Assembly (NCBI GenBank): GCA_965178125.1
Contig: OZ237736.1
Location: 558,001-622,000 of the forward strand
DNA length: 64,000 bases
Reading direction: 5' to 3'
Source: Bilabrum cf. latius
Taxonomy: Eukaryota; Bigyra: Bicosoecida; Bigyra; Bicosoecida
This document shows positions 52,204 to 63,368 of this stretch, piece by piece. Below the pieces are notes generated by a model, which did not search any database, was not told where the DNA came from, and worked only from the letters and a program-made list of their open reading frames with translations. A program made the position numbers and the translations under genes. Numbering within the stretch: the first letter of the stretch is position 1; each line of letters opens with the position of its first letter.

Positions 52204-55200
52204 TCAACCACGTTTCAGCGAGCTCCGGTCCATGAAAATGGAGATCCGGCCCTGCCCACTCGGTTGCCCAGCCGCACTTTTGTCCTTTCCGCCGTGCAAG
52301 CTCCCCGAGCGGCCCAGCCCGAGCAGAGAGGAGCGCCTGCGGTGGGAGGCTGCAAGCCTCGTGTTCGCGATGCCGCTCTTCGCGGGCCGTTCGTCTTGAT
52401 CGGCTACGCTTTCAACTGCACCTTCTTTCCTTGCTTCCTGCTGCTCGGCTGCGGATCCAGAGCCCTGCGCTTTGCCAGCATCATCGTCCTGCAGCAGGCT
52501 GCCACCACCCGAAAACGGCATCGTGCAGAGGCTCTGCCTGCCTCTAGCGAGCTTCTTTCTCATCCCGTTGCCCTTGTCCTTGCCCTTGCCAAGCCGAAGC
52601 AGGCCACCACCACCAGCGCCCTCCCTTCCCTTGGCTGCCGGCTTGGAAGGCATCGCTGACTGCCTCCTCTTGGGAGCCCTCCCGCCCGCATCTGGTGCCA
52701 AGAGCTTCACAAAGGAGCCAGCGATGTCCCCTCCATCGTCATCGTCGTCCTCATCGTCATCGAATCCAAGGGAAGCTTCCTCTTCCTCGGCATCAATCTC
52801 CACACTGCCGGCACGGGGGCCATCGGCATCCACTCCACGACGCCGCCGCGCCGCATGCCTAGGCACAGCCGGCGGACCGGCACCGTGCTAGGAAGTTGGA
52901 GTCACCCCAGCTTCCTCGTCAGAAGGCGAAGCGATTGCACTGCTGAAGCCACCTTCAGCAGATGACTTCGCATCAGCGGGGCGTGTACCAAGCCGAGCCA
53001 GCATCGGCAGCTTCGGAACTCCGTGGTTTCCGCTGCCACCAGCACCAGGCAGTACTGCAGGCCCCAGCCCCTCCTCTGAGGTCGGCTCAATGACTCCGTC
53101 CATGCTATCCTCCTCCTGCTCTGGGTCGGCGAATGGGTCGTAGTCGTCTGCTGGTGACCCGCCTTTGGATGGTCCCTCGCCCGACGAAGGCGAAGCAGAT
53201 CCGCTGCTGAACTCGCCGTCGCTTGCAAGTCTCGACTGCGGCAGGAGATCTTCCTCTTCTTCTTCGTCGTGCACGTGCTGCGTGCCGAGGGTGGCATACC
53301 CCGAAGGTGAGGCTGCCAAGAGATCGCTCTCGTCCAGCGAACTGCCGTGTGAACGTGAAGCATCTGTGGGTGAACCCACATCCTTGAAACTGGCAGCAAG
53401 GCTGCTTCCATTTGCTGGTTTCCCGTCCATGGTGCTATCTGTATTCTCCAAGATCTCGCTGCCGAGAAGATCCGGCGATGCGCCTTCATGTACTGTCTGA
53501 GCGTGACAGGCTGGAGTTCTGTGCTGGCCGTGGTGCTCATCGCCCAGCAAAGATGCCAGGGCGGATCGGGCGCTTCGCGACTGGGAATCACTAGCTGTAG
53601 CATTGCGAAGCCTGGCAGCAGCACGTCGCAGCCTGTCATCGTGATGTCCCTCCATCAAGGAGATGATGATGTCGATCGCGGGTACGGTTGGGGTCCTCTG
53701 CGGCGTCTCGGCGGTGTCGGTCCCACTCGACGTGGCGGCATCAGGCTACTGCACAGGGGTAGTAGCTGCCTGCTTGATGGGCACTTCTGCAAAGGCGTTT
53801 TCCTCCGAATCTGCGCTGGCCTGCTGGCTTGAGTTCTCTTGGTCGAGGTGCTAGCCTGGCTCTTGTGGCCTGTTTGAGGTGCCCCCTCGCTCACTTCGCG
53901 TCAGTTCACCCTTTCCTGTGATAGCCACAGCCTTGTCATTACCTTCCTTGCTCTGTGTAGCCTCCCTTTTCTCGTCCTCACCGGGCTGCTGCTCGTCTTG
54001 TACCGACTCATCCAGGCAAGAGTCGCTTTGGAACAGGATCCGGGGCCTGCCCACATCAGAGTCTAGGGACGCAGATGACATGGAGCTCTCGTTCAAGTCG
54101 TTTGCGCTGTCGTTTCGGGCGAAGAGCCCAGTGGGTGTATGGTTGCAGTGATCGGAAGCTATGGGTGCAGTGCTGCCGGGCTCGCTGCTGCTGGCGTGCC
54201 CGATGGCCTGACTCCACCACGACGCTTCTGGTGCCACACCAGGGCTAGGCGCCGCCCGACCTGACTGCTTCTAGCTGTCGCCTACCACGTCGCGATCATC
54301 CACGATTGGGCCCCAAACGTCCTCCACCTCGCACAGAAGGTCGTCTTCCTCCTGTCTCTCCTGCTCGTCGTCAGCGCACTGCCACCACGCCTCTCGCTAC
54401 TCCGCCAGCTCATCAACCTCGGCCTCTCCACCGAAAGGTGGAAGCTTGATGCCGTATCGCCGATAGGCCGCCCTACGTAGGGCCGTATGTTCCCACGCAC
54501 GAGCATTCGTGGTGTCCTCCGTGTCTCTGTGCACCACAGCGTGGTACAGCCCCTCGTACAGCTTGGGGCCGTTGGGAGACCCCGTCTTGGGGTTGAGGTA
54601 CCTGTACGTACCGCCGGGACCGACACGTTTGGGCACCAGGCCAGTTGCCTTGCGCATGCGTGCATCTGCAGTGCGTCGTGACCGCGCCATCCGACCGAGC
54701 CCGGCCTAGATGCCGGCCACCGCCGCTCTTGTGACCTTGGAAGTGAGCTTGCGCTTCGGATGCTTGCCCGGAGTGAATCCTGGCTTCGGGTCGATGCTTG
54801 CAGAAAGCATGCTTTCACTGCTATTGTCACTCCCGCTGGACTGATCACCGCCAGCGCCGAAGATAGGCGGCACGGGGTGGTGTAGCGGGTAGCTGACACG
54901 GCGTTGCAGCTCCTCGCACAGCATCCTCGACCGCTCCAGGCTGAGGCTTGCGGGCACCACTGCATCCGTTGGAGATGAATCGACCTCAACGGCAACATTT
55001 CGAGAGCTGCGACCATCGTGCGCGAGCGGTCGATTGGCATGAAGGGGCGGCACGTGGCTGACGGCTGCCCTGCCCCCTGCGTACCCAGTGACAGGTACCC
55101 CAGGCTCAGGGGAGGCGAATTCTCCGTGCAAATGCGATCCATCGCTGGGTCCCTTGCAGCCCTTAGACGAGTCGCCGTGAGCCCCTCCTCCTAGCGGATG

Positions 55201-56674
55201 CTCCAGGTCGTAACGGAATTTGCGCGGTGTGGCATGCACCACCGTGTGGGTAGGAGCTCGTCCTGCTGAGTGCTGGCGCCCAGGTGATGCACCACTTGCG
55301 CACTCCCCTTCAGTTGGCTTGCTGCTAGAGCCAGCGGCTCTAGCAGCAGCTAGAAGCCTTCGCTCTGCGTTTCGAGCAGTGGAGATTGCAGCGATCTCTC
55401 GCGCGATGGCTGCGATCGACATGGTCGCAATGCCTGGCAGAGCAGAAGCCTTGGCGTCAACAGCGGCGCCAGAGTCAGCCTTACTAGCCGGCTTCTCCTC
55501 GACACTAGCAGTAGGCAAGATCTGGGCTGAGCAAAGTGATCGCGTCTCGCTGCTTGCCGTTGCAGCACCTCCTACTTCTGGGTCCACCTGGCTCTCGGCC
55601 GCCTGGCTTGCCACCATGTCACCCGAGTCTGCACTTCCACCGTTAGAAGCGGCATTGGCTCCGGTCCTTTTGTCATCTTGGCTGCCCTCATGCGAGTCCG
55701 AAGAGGTTGCGCTGTTTGGCGCCTCCTCGTCTTGCCCTTGCGCATGGGAGGAGACAGCTGTTGGGCTGGCATCACCCAGCTGGGAAGCTCTCGTCGCCGG
55801 TTCCTTCTCTCGAGCCGTGGGAATGGCTGGCGGTGGTACCAGGGGAGATGCAGCCTTTAGAATGGCAGGTGGATCCTTCGGTGCGGGTGCGGGTGATTTT
55901 GCTGCCTTATCCGGAATGCTGGAACCAGCCGCTGTAGCTGCGGTCACTGCAGAGGAGTCCTCTCTTTTGGCTCTGCTCCCAACCAGCCGTGAGACGGGGG
56001 GTGGAGTTCGTGCTCGTGCCTTTAGAGCCGCTCTGGAGGAGCTCGGTGCTGTCGCCGATTCCTCCTCCGGCCCGCCTAGCAGGCTCCCACCCTTGCGGGG
56101 CAGCTCGAGGCTTGTCCTCCTTCGCCTCTGCGCAGCGAGTGATTTAGCTCGTGCGCGAATCTCTGCAATCTTTGCCGCTGCCCTCGCCTTTCCGATGGAT
56201 CGACTGTCTACCTTGGTGCTGATCGTAGAGCTGGGTTGCTGCGCGCTTCCTGCCTTGTCGCTTACGCTGGTTCCGAAGCGGTGGAAGGCTGCCTCGGCCA
56301 TCCGAGCGCGAGGAGATGGATGTCTGCTGCCAGCAGCGCCTGCTGCTGACTAGGAATTAGCTGTTCCAGATAGTGACAGTGACTTCTTTGCAGGTGGGCA
56401 AGGGCTGAGCATCGAGGCGCCGGGTTTTTGAGACTTTGCTCTGGATACCCGGACTGGTTGAACGGTGCCCGACTCCTGTGCATCCTGCGAAATAGAGGCG
56501 GTTTATTGCTAGATATACGTTGATTAAAACATCAGGCAGGCTCAAGTTTGCATCTCTAAAGACCCTCACAGCAGATGATGATGTCCCAAGCTTGCCGGCG
56601 GCGGACGGCGTGTTGCTGCTCAACGCAGAAAGTGCTTTTCTGCTTTTCCCAGAGCCCTGAAGCGGACTAAACAT
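52204..56674 (-). CDS. Large low-complexity protein of unknown function
   Basis: Predicted 1,461 residues: exon 1 56674-56570, exon 2 56484-52204 (TGA), with about seven TAGs read as Gln (56352, 54708, 54399, 53853 and 52890 among them). It is mostly Ala/Ser/Glu-rich, with basic stretches and acidic runs (DDDEDDDDDGGD near the end), so probably disordered and possibly nuclear. One segment looks folded and conserved (54,650-54,420): KATGLVPKRVGPGGTYRYLN and AWEHTALRRAAYRRYGIKLP. No family recognised. ATG 56674 (MFSPLQGSGKS) is the first Met in the exon 1 frame, but the frame is open further upstream. Divergent from ISN1. Confidence 0.65.
56485..56569 (-). other. Intron in low-complexity protein gene
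   Basis: 85 nt, phase 0; donor GTGAGG, acceptor CTCTATTTCGCAG. Reading through it leads to TAA at 56359-56357; splicing joins the long frame. Confidence 0.75.
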
Positions 56675-56888
56675 GCTTGCAGTACTAGATGTCTCAGCAC
56701 ACCACGCAGGGTGGCCGCTGCAATCTTCGGTGGTCTTCGCGGATCGCGGCCAACGGAAGGAAAGGGCGGCGCCGCGCACATCGGCATCTAGCGGAACCAA
56801 GTGGTGCAGCGATGCAGAACGACGTCTGGAGAACAGAATCGCTGCTTCAGGAAGCTACTTTGCACACTGAAACACTTCAATCGCTAGT
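56675..56888. promoter_or_regulatory. Divergent promoter region of ISN1 and the low-complexity protein gene
   Basis: 214 bp separate the two divergent start codons, so regulatory elements are probably shared. No TATA box or other named motif is evident. Confidence 0.4.
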
Positions 56889-58775
56889 ATGAGCATGTTT
56901 GCGGTCGGACGGAAGAGTGGAGGGCTGAAGGCGAGCGATCCACTAATCGATTACATTCTTACCTAGCTGCAAACCAGTGCTGCACCTTTAGACGGCGAGT
57001 CCAGCTTGCCGCCCAGCATTCCTATTGCGAAGACTTACGGTGATGCACTGCGAGCAATTCTTGGCCGCATTGAGCCACTGACGCATCCTGAGAGGACCGA
57101 TGCGATCCGCAAGCAAGTTCCCGGAGTGGGGCGATTCCACGTGCCTTTGCCGCTGGTAGACGCTCTTGTGGAGTATGATTCGTACACAAGACTATTGCAC
57201 AGATGTTTTGTGGCTCCAACGTTTCGGGAGGTCCGTCACATCCTGAATATCGCTGCAATCGATGCCACTGTTCGTAGTGAGGATGGTGTGAGGCTCGTAA
57301 CACTGGATGCGGACGAAACGATATACTCTGACGGAGGGACAGTATCTCCAGATTCTCCGATGGTACCACTCATTTCCAGGCTGCTTACTAGCGGGGTGCG
57401 AGTGTCTCTAGTCACAGCGGCTGGTTACACGGATCCAACGCGGTATGAGCAACGACTGAGCGGCCTGCTTCGAGCGTTCGAGCTTGCGATCGAGCTTGGG
57501 GCCGACCCATGCTTCTTGGATAGGTTCTTCGTCATGGGAGGTGAGGCCAATTACTTCCTCATCACCGAGCTGGAAGGCCGTCCCAGGCTCGCGACCGAAC
57601 CGTCTGCGGCTGAGGCAACTGCGTCATCACCTCCGGCGACTGCATCCACTGGCACTGCGGGGGCGAGCGGAGATGAAGAGGAGAAAGGATCCAAGCCAGC
57701 AGCCGGAGGCAAGTCCTCAGGCAGCGTTGACCCAGGGATGACAAGCAAGGCAAGCGTCGGGTCAGTCACCACGGGGGCTGTCCTGCCCTTCTCCCGCCTG
57801 AGGGTCAAGCTCAGGATGGTGCCGCCTTCGGAATGGAAGGACGGCAGGGGCGTCCGCTGGCCTCACGATAAGGTCAAGGACCTCCTAGATAAGGCTGAAA
57901 CATGCCTGGTGGAGACTGCCACCCGGCTGGGCTTAGACGTGCGCGTCATCCGCAAGGAGCGCGCTGTCGGGATCGTGCGTGCCGATGACGCTGAAGGCTC
58001 GAGGCTGCCGTACGAGGTTCTCGAGGAGATCTCTCTCGCCACGCAGCACGCGCTGCACGGGCACATCGTGCCGCACTGCGTGTTTAACGGCGGTGCTGAT
58101 GCTTTCGTGGATGTGGGGCACAAGGCTCTCGGCATCCGCGCTGTGCAGTCATACGCAGAGGCCACGCCTCGCAGCACCCTACACTTCGGCGACAGATATA
58201 CACGCACCGGGAACGACCGCAAGGCGCGGGCCGTGTCGTCTGGCGTGTGGGTGGCAGACCCTAGCGAGACGGAGCTTTTCTTGAACCTGCTCATACGCAA
58301 GCTGAGGGCACGGTCACGAGCAGAGCTTCGCAGGACAGGCGGAGCTGCTGCGCACGCGATTGGGCTGCACGATCAGTACGATGACGATAGCAGGTCAGTG
58401 GGAGGAAGCTCCATTGGCGGTGGATCGCTGGGTGGAGCTGCCGGTATTGCGGACGAGGATGGCACCGTAGCTGCCGGTAGCGCCGGCACGCGTGAGATTC
58501 GCAGGGGTGTCAGCCTTGCCACGCAGCAGATGATGAGAGCAAGGCACACGACTGCAATGGAGCGGTCGCAGTGGGAAAGTGCTGGTGGAGAGGTTGTCGG
58601 TCACGTCGGCCACGGGTCCGTACGCTCTGGGATGGGCACGCCGGTGGATGGGATGGACAGCCCGCTCGTTTCGGACGCTGACCCAGCAGCATCCAAGTCC
58701 GACCCACTGAAGCTTGCACTCGAAAGGTGCCTCTCCGATGGTGGGCGGAGTGGAACGCCCGGTAGTGACCTGTGA
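56889..58775 (+). CDS. ISN1: IMP-specific 5'-nucleotidase (ISN1 family)
   Basis: 628 residues from ATG 56889 to TGA 58773-58775, with one TAG (56964) read as Gln. HAD-like catalytic motifs are visible: TLDADETIYSDGG with the DxDxT nucleophile/acid pair Asp140 and Asp142, then SLVTAAGYTDPTRYEQRL, RAVGIV, CVFNGGADAFVDVGHKALG, and LHFGDRYTRTGNDRKAR. ISN1 enzymes (fungi, apicomplexans and other protists) hydrolyse IMP to inosine in purine salvage, in the cytosol. The first about 100 residues are the N-terminal helical region seen in the family. A Ser/Gly/Ala-rich insertion sits at about 235-295, and about 130 disordered residues follow the catalytic domain. It converges on MSH2 with 163 bp between stops. 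Confidence 0.95.
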
Positions 58776-58938
58776 ATTGGACCTGGGGGCTTCCATGGAG
58801 AAGCGTGATTCGACCCTGTTCCCATTTGAGGGCTAGGGGGTAGTGTAGTCGTTTCCAAAGGTTGGTGATGCTCTGGCAGCTACCCCTTTTGCACAGTGAC
58901 AGTCAAGATGGAAGATTGTTTAATAAGTATTCAAGCGC

Positions 58939-61900
58939 TCAATTAACACTGCCAGAGGAGCTCGCTGCAGTCTGGCCACCTTCTATTTTCCTCAGAGCCG
59001 ATCTTGCGTCCCTGATCACCTCCTCTGGGAATCCCGCCCCAGCTGCCACCTCGATGCCAAAGCTCTTCTGCGACATGCCGGGACAGACCTTGTACAGCAT
59101 CACAACCTCTCCATCGTGCACCTGCGCGTCCATGTGGAGCGCGCACACCCTGCGGGTTGCGGGCGGCTCACTGTTGGGTTTGGCATCGCCCGCACCCACC
59201 CTACTCTTCTTTGAAGGTCTCGAGCGACCGTCCTACGCACTGCCACCGCGCGCACTGCCTGTACCATCCTGCCCAATGCCCGCTGAAGCAGGGAATTCAT
59301 CGACCAGTGAAGCAAGCTCGTGGAAGTGCGTCGCCATCAGTGACATGCAACCGAGCGATGCGAGCTCGTGCGCCACAGCCCAGGCAATCCCGAACCCGTC
59401 GTGCGTGCTTGTGCCTCGTCCAATTTCGTCCAGCACCACAAGAGAGCGCGGTCCCACTCCTCGCAGCATAGATGCAGTCTCCAGCATTTCAGCCATGAAG
59501 CTGCTCACACCTTTTAGCTGATCGTCTGCCGAGCCAACACGAGCAAATATGCTTTCGAAGACAGGCAGCACCGCCTCGTCGGCAGGAACGAAGCACCCTG
59601 CCTGCGCCATCACGACGGCAAGAGCCACGCTCCGAATGTAGGTGCTTTTGCCTCCCATGTTTGGCCCACCTACTAGAGCAAAGCACGGCTACTCGCCAGC
59701 ACGGCCATCTCCTCCCCACCACTGCAGGTCGACGTCGTTCGGGATAAAGTCTGTCCCCAGGCTCGTCTCCACCACCGGGTGTCGAAGACCCCTCAGCTTG
59801 AGAGTGCCCAGCGGACCGCTTGAATCTGCCCTATCGAGCATTGTCGGCTTGGTGTACGGAACAGGAGCGCGAAGTGACACGCACGCGAATGAGGCAAGGG
59901 CATCCAGCGTGTGGATCACCGAGCTGAGGTCGGTGAGGACCGGCGCGTAAGTGGCAGCCACATTGAGAATCTCGAGGCCGTACTCCGACTGGGAGACAGC
60001 GTAGTCATTCTCTGCATCCTCTTCTGCCCTCGACGCGGAGAGAAAGCCTGATGTGGTAAAATGGACACCGTCCCGCTGTACGCTAAGCATGGTATAACCC
60101 CTCCTCAGCTTGCCGTTTCCGGCCGTCCGTCCCGACTTTGCAACGGCCTTGCGCCCCTTTCCTTTCGCGCTAGCACTGGATGATTCCCCTGCAGATTTCT
60201 CGTACAGAAGCTTCTACTACGATGTTGGTATTCGCATGTGCCGTCCTAGAATCGTGTTTGACTCTACTCGGATCTTGTCAGCAGAGGTCCCGACCTCGGC
60301 CGCAACGGACGCCACAGCTCGCTGCACTCCAGCTACTGCCGCAAAGAGCTGGTCATACTGATGCTGCAGCGCAGGCATTGCCTGAGGCCTGATAAGGTAT
60401 CGTTTCTAAGAACCAGCCCAGCCGCTCAGCGAGCTGAGAGCTGCTGGCTTGCTGGCAGACGCACCGAGCGCCTGCTCCACGTCCATTGTCGTTTCCACAA
60501 GCTTTCTAAACCCCTCGCATTTGTTGTCTATTCCGCGCAGGCTCGACAGTAGACTTGAAACTCCCGTGGTGGTGCTAGTATCACCTCGGTGATTTGCGCC
60601 GCCGCTGCCTGAGGCTCGTTTTCTCTTCGTGCCCGCCTGCTGCTTCGCACTAGTATCTGCCGAGCCGGAGCCATCTTCGCACACTTCAAGAAATCCTGGC
60701 AGCCTCAACCCTACGAACTCGTACAGGGCAATCAGGTCCCGTAAATCGGCCTGACGGGCCAGCAGCTTCGCTTGAATCCCATCGAGATCAGCGGAGCCCC
60801 GCAGGAATCGACGAGATCGAATCGCGTCAAGCAGCTGCGGGTGCTCCATGAGGTGGCCCACGCACTCATGTCTCCATCGAATCGTGCTAATCTCAGTGGA
60901 AGGCTGAGTCACCCACTGCCGCAACAACTGCGAACCCCCGGGCGTGCGGCAAGCATCCAGCATCTGCACCAGGCTAGTCCGCCCAGGCAACGATCTGGTG
61001 CTGCCATGCATGGGAGTCACAAGAAGAGAGCTCAATGCTGACCTGTCCATTCGAAGCATACCGTTCGGTCTAATTACCCTAAACTTCAATCCCTAGAGCG
61101 TGATTCCACCTGCAGACAAGGGAGCGATGGCTGTACCCCCGGAAGTCCTTCCCGGTGGTGATTGAGCCTGGCGCACAACTGCAGATGACGCGGACGACGG
61201 CATGAGCGGCGAACCTGCGCTGGCCGCCCCACTCGACGCGGATCGCCGGGGAGGGCTCGTAAATCTATTGAGGTGATCATCTTCACCTCTGTCACTAGCC
61301 TGCTTCGAGCTGGAACCGACCGACCCATCAGCAGCAGCGGCAGCGGGGGACAGGTTATCGCCCTCGCCCTCGCCCTTACAACTGCTTGGCACCTGCACGT
61401 ATGCAGGTTCGACGCTGGTCCCGGCCACTTGCACGTGGCCAATGTCTCGTAGCAATGCGTGCACTGCCAGTGCTGCAACCGGCATGGAGTCGAGGACGCC
61501 TGGGTGGTCAGAGTGGACAGGGCCGCTGCTAGTGTCCTTGCCGCTTGCAACTTGTGACTCTTCACGATCAGTGGATGCCGACAGCGCCCCTGGCGCAGCA
61601 GATGCAAACTTGCTCCAGTCGTCAGCTGCAGAAGAATGCGGATCACCGCTTCGGCTCGACTTGTCGACGGAGCTCATCGCTCTAGGCGCGCGGCCTCCGC
61701 CACTAGACCTGGGAGAACTCTCACCAACCGCGAGACAGTCTGCACATGCCAGCACAGCCATTCTTGCACCAGTTGCTGATGAGAGCCCTTTGCTATCCAC
61801 TTCAACCAGTCCTGGTACGTCGTCAACCTACAGCGACGTACTGAAGGCTGCATCCTAGGGTATGCCTTCGGCGACTGCCCTGACGATGGAACTAGCTAGC

Positions 61901-62703
61901 TGGGCTTGCCGCGCCGCAGGACCGGAGCTTGCTGAGCTGGAGGGTGGATCGTGTCCGGCATGAGCAGATGCAGATGCAATACGGACCAGCGATGATGGAA
62001 GGAGGCAAGACGACGACTTGTTCTGTGAGAGCAGTGCTGAAAGCTCTGACAACCCGCCTCCATGAGTCTGGGATGGAGGCGCGCTCTCGTTTGCAGTGGC
62101 CCCCGTTGCGACGGTTTGCGTTGACGAGCTACTGGAGCTTGAATGCTCGGTTGATTTGCGCGCTTCCCCATCAGCATGAGCTGGTAGACTCAGAGGACGT
62201 GCTTCCCACTCTGCCACTGCCAGTTCACCAGAAGCGTAGTTCAGGCAGCAGAATCCAATCGTTGGCGACGCACCAAGGGTGCACTGCAACGATGCCACGC
62301 TTGGGGCTTGTTGCACGATCCTGTCAAAGCACCCAGAGCACTCCGAGCGTCTCAGGCTTAGCCTACTAGAGGGTAGCAGTGGAGTACCCCCAAATAATCG
62401 AAGCAATTCAAAAGAGCAGCTGGGGCTCGCGTCGACAGCAACCTGCCAGCGCTGCCCATCGCCCTTCGGTGTCCCGCGTCGCTCTGCAGGAGCCAACACC
62501 TGTACCCGTGTGCCATGGTCAAGAACTAGAGCAGTGAGTACTTGTGCGACGGATTTCCGGGACAGTGAGCACTTCAATCCTGTTGTAAGGTTGCCAGTCA
62601 CTGCAATTGCTGCGCCAAGATGCTGCTAGCAACATTTTACATCATGAGGGTGCACTGCAAAGAATGCTCCTTGTTCTTTTGCCAGAAACCTAATTGGCAC
62701 CAT
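58939..62703 (-). CDS. MSH2: DNA mismatch repair protein MSH2
   Basis: At least 1,254 residues, from ATG 62703 to TGA 58941-58939. TAGs read as Gln include 62631, 61857, 61833, 61088, 60408, two adjacent codons at about 60,214, 59691 and 59235. The N-terminal mismatch-binding domain has GAFFAVHPHD (matching the family's GDFYTAHGED). The lever and clamp region follows (SLVQMLDACRTPGGSQLL, RQWVTQP). The ATPase has VGGPNMGGKSTYIRS (Walker A Lys1019), LVVLDEIGRGTSTHDG (Walker B and D-loop) and ATHFHELASL. MSH2 pairs with MSH6 or MSH3 to bind mismatches in the nucleus. A Ser-rich insertion of about 250 residues sits between domain I and the core, so the protein is about 300 residues longer than usual. 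The true start is probably further upstream (see 62873-63030). Confidence 0.95.
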
Positions 62704-62733
62704 GCAGTCTGCAAAGACTCGGGCACAGTAGGC

Positions 62734-62872
62734 CTAAGTAGCTGTACAGGCACCAAAACTAGCCTTCGCAAGAGGCTTTTCTAAAGCTATCGATGGAGCC
62801 AGCCTTTGGATTGTCAGTGCTTAAATACAATAAAATATCCTGACGCACAATATTTCTGGCAACAGGCACTAC
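62734..62872 (-). other. Putative MSH2 intron
   Basis: 139 nt, AT-rich, phase 0; donor GTAGTG, acceptor TACTTAG, with a possible branch site GCACTGAC. It would join an upstream FVQFP-containing exon to the MSH2 domain I. The acceptor choice is uncertain. Confidence 0.45.
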
Positions 62873-63030
62873 CGAGTCTGCAAGAGGGAACTGAACGAAA
62901 GGAATCAAATCAAGATGATCTTCATCTTCGGCTCCCGCCGGCGTCACGGTGCCGGTGGGTGCTCCAACTGGAGGCACATACCACCGCCTTTTACTTGCGA
63001 GCCCGCATCTATCCCCTTGTACAAACAAGC
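62873..63030 (-). CDS. MSH2: Candidate first coding exon(s) of MSH2
   Basis: An open segment in phase with MSH2 if the 62872-62734 intron is removed. It ends EDEDHLDLIPFVQFPLADS, resembling the extreme N-terminus of MSH2 proteins (a short acidic/hydrophobic stretch with FV-x-F before domain I). It contains no ATG, so either a further 5' exon exists or translation starts at 62703. Confidence 0.4.
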
Positions 63031-63368
63031 ACCTATGTCATTGATTCTTAAGCATGAAAGCTCGGGCGGGCTAGCTTCATTCCTTTCCCGCGACTCGCGC
63101 TAGCCCTTTATGCATACGCCCGAGACGATGTAGGCGAGACCTCTTCGATGGCCTGCCCCGGTGATGGCTAGTCCTCATCCTTGTGTCCTCCTCCTCGTCC
63201 CGCACCCCAGCTGCCAGACCGGTCAAATGCAATAGTACGGACTACCCAGCACTGGCACTGGCTGACTGCCCGCTAACTTTTCAATGATGTTGTTTATGTG
63301 CCCATGGTACAGTCTAGTGTAGCAAGGCAACTAACTGCCCATGCCAAGCCAACTGCCGCGATCCATCT
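63031..63368. other. Intergenic region between methyltransferase and MSH2
   Basis: About 340 bp, with no gene recognised. It may contain the MSH2 promoter and a missing first exon. Confidence 0.4.

Noticed and set aside
62806-63051. Plus-strand 81-codon frame between MSH2 and the methyltransferase
   Set aside because: No domain or start context; it overlaps the putative MSH2 exon and intron on the opposite strand.
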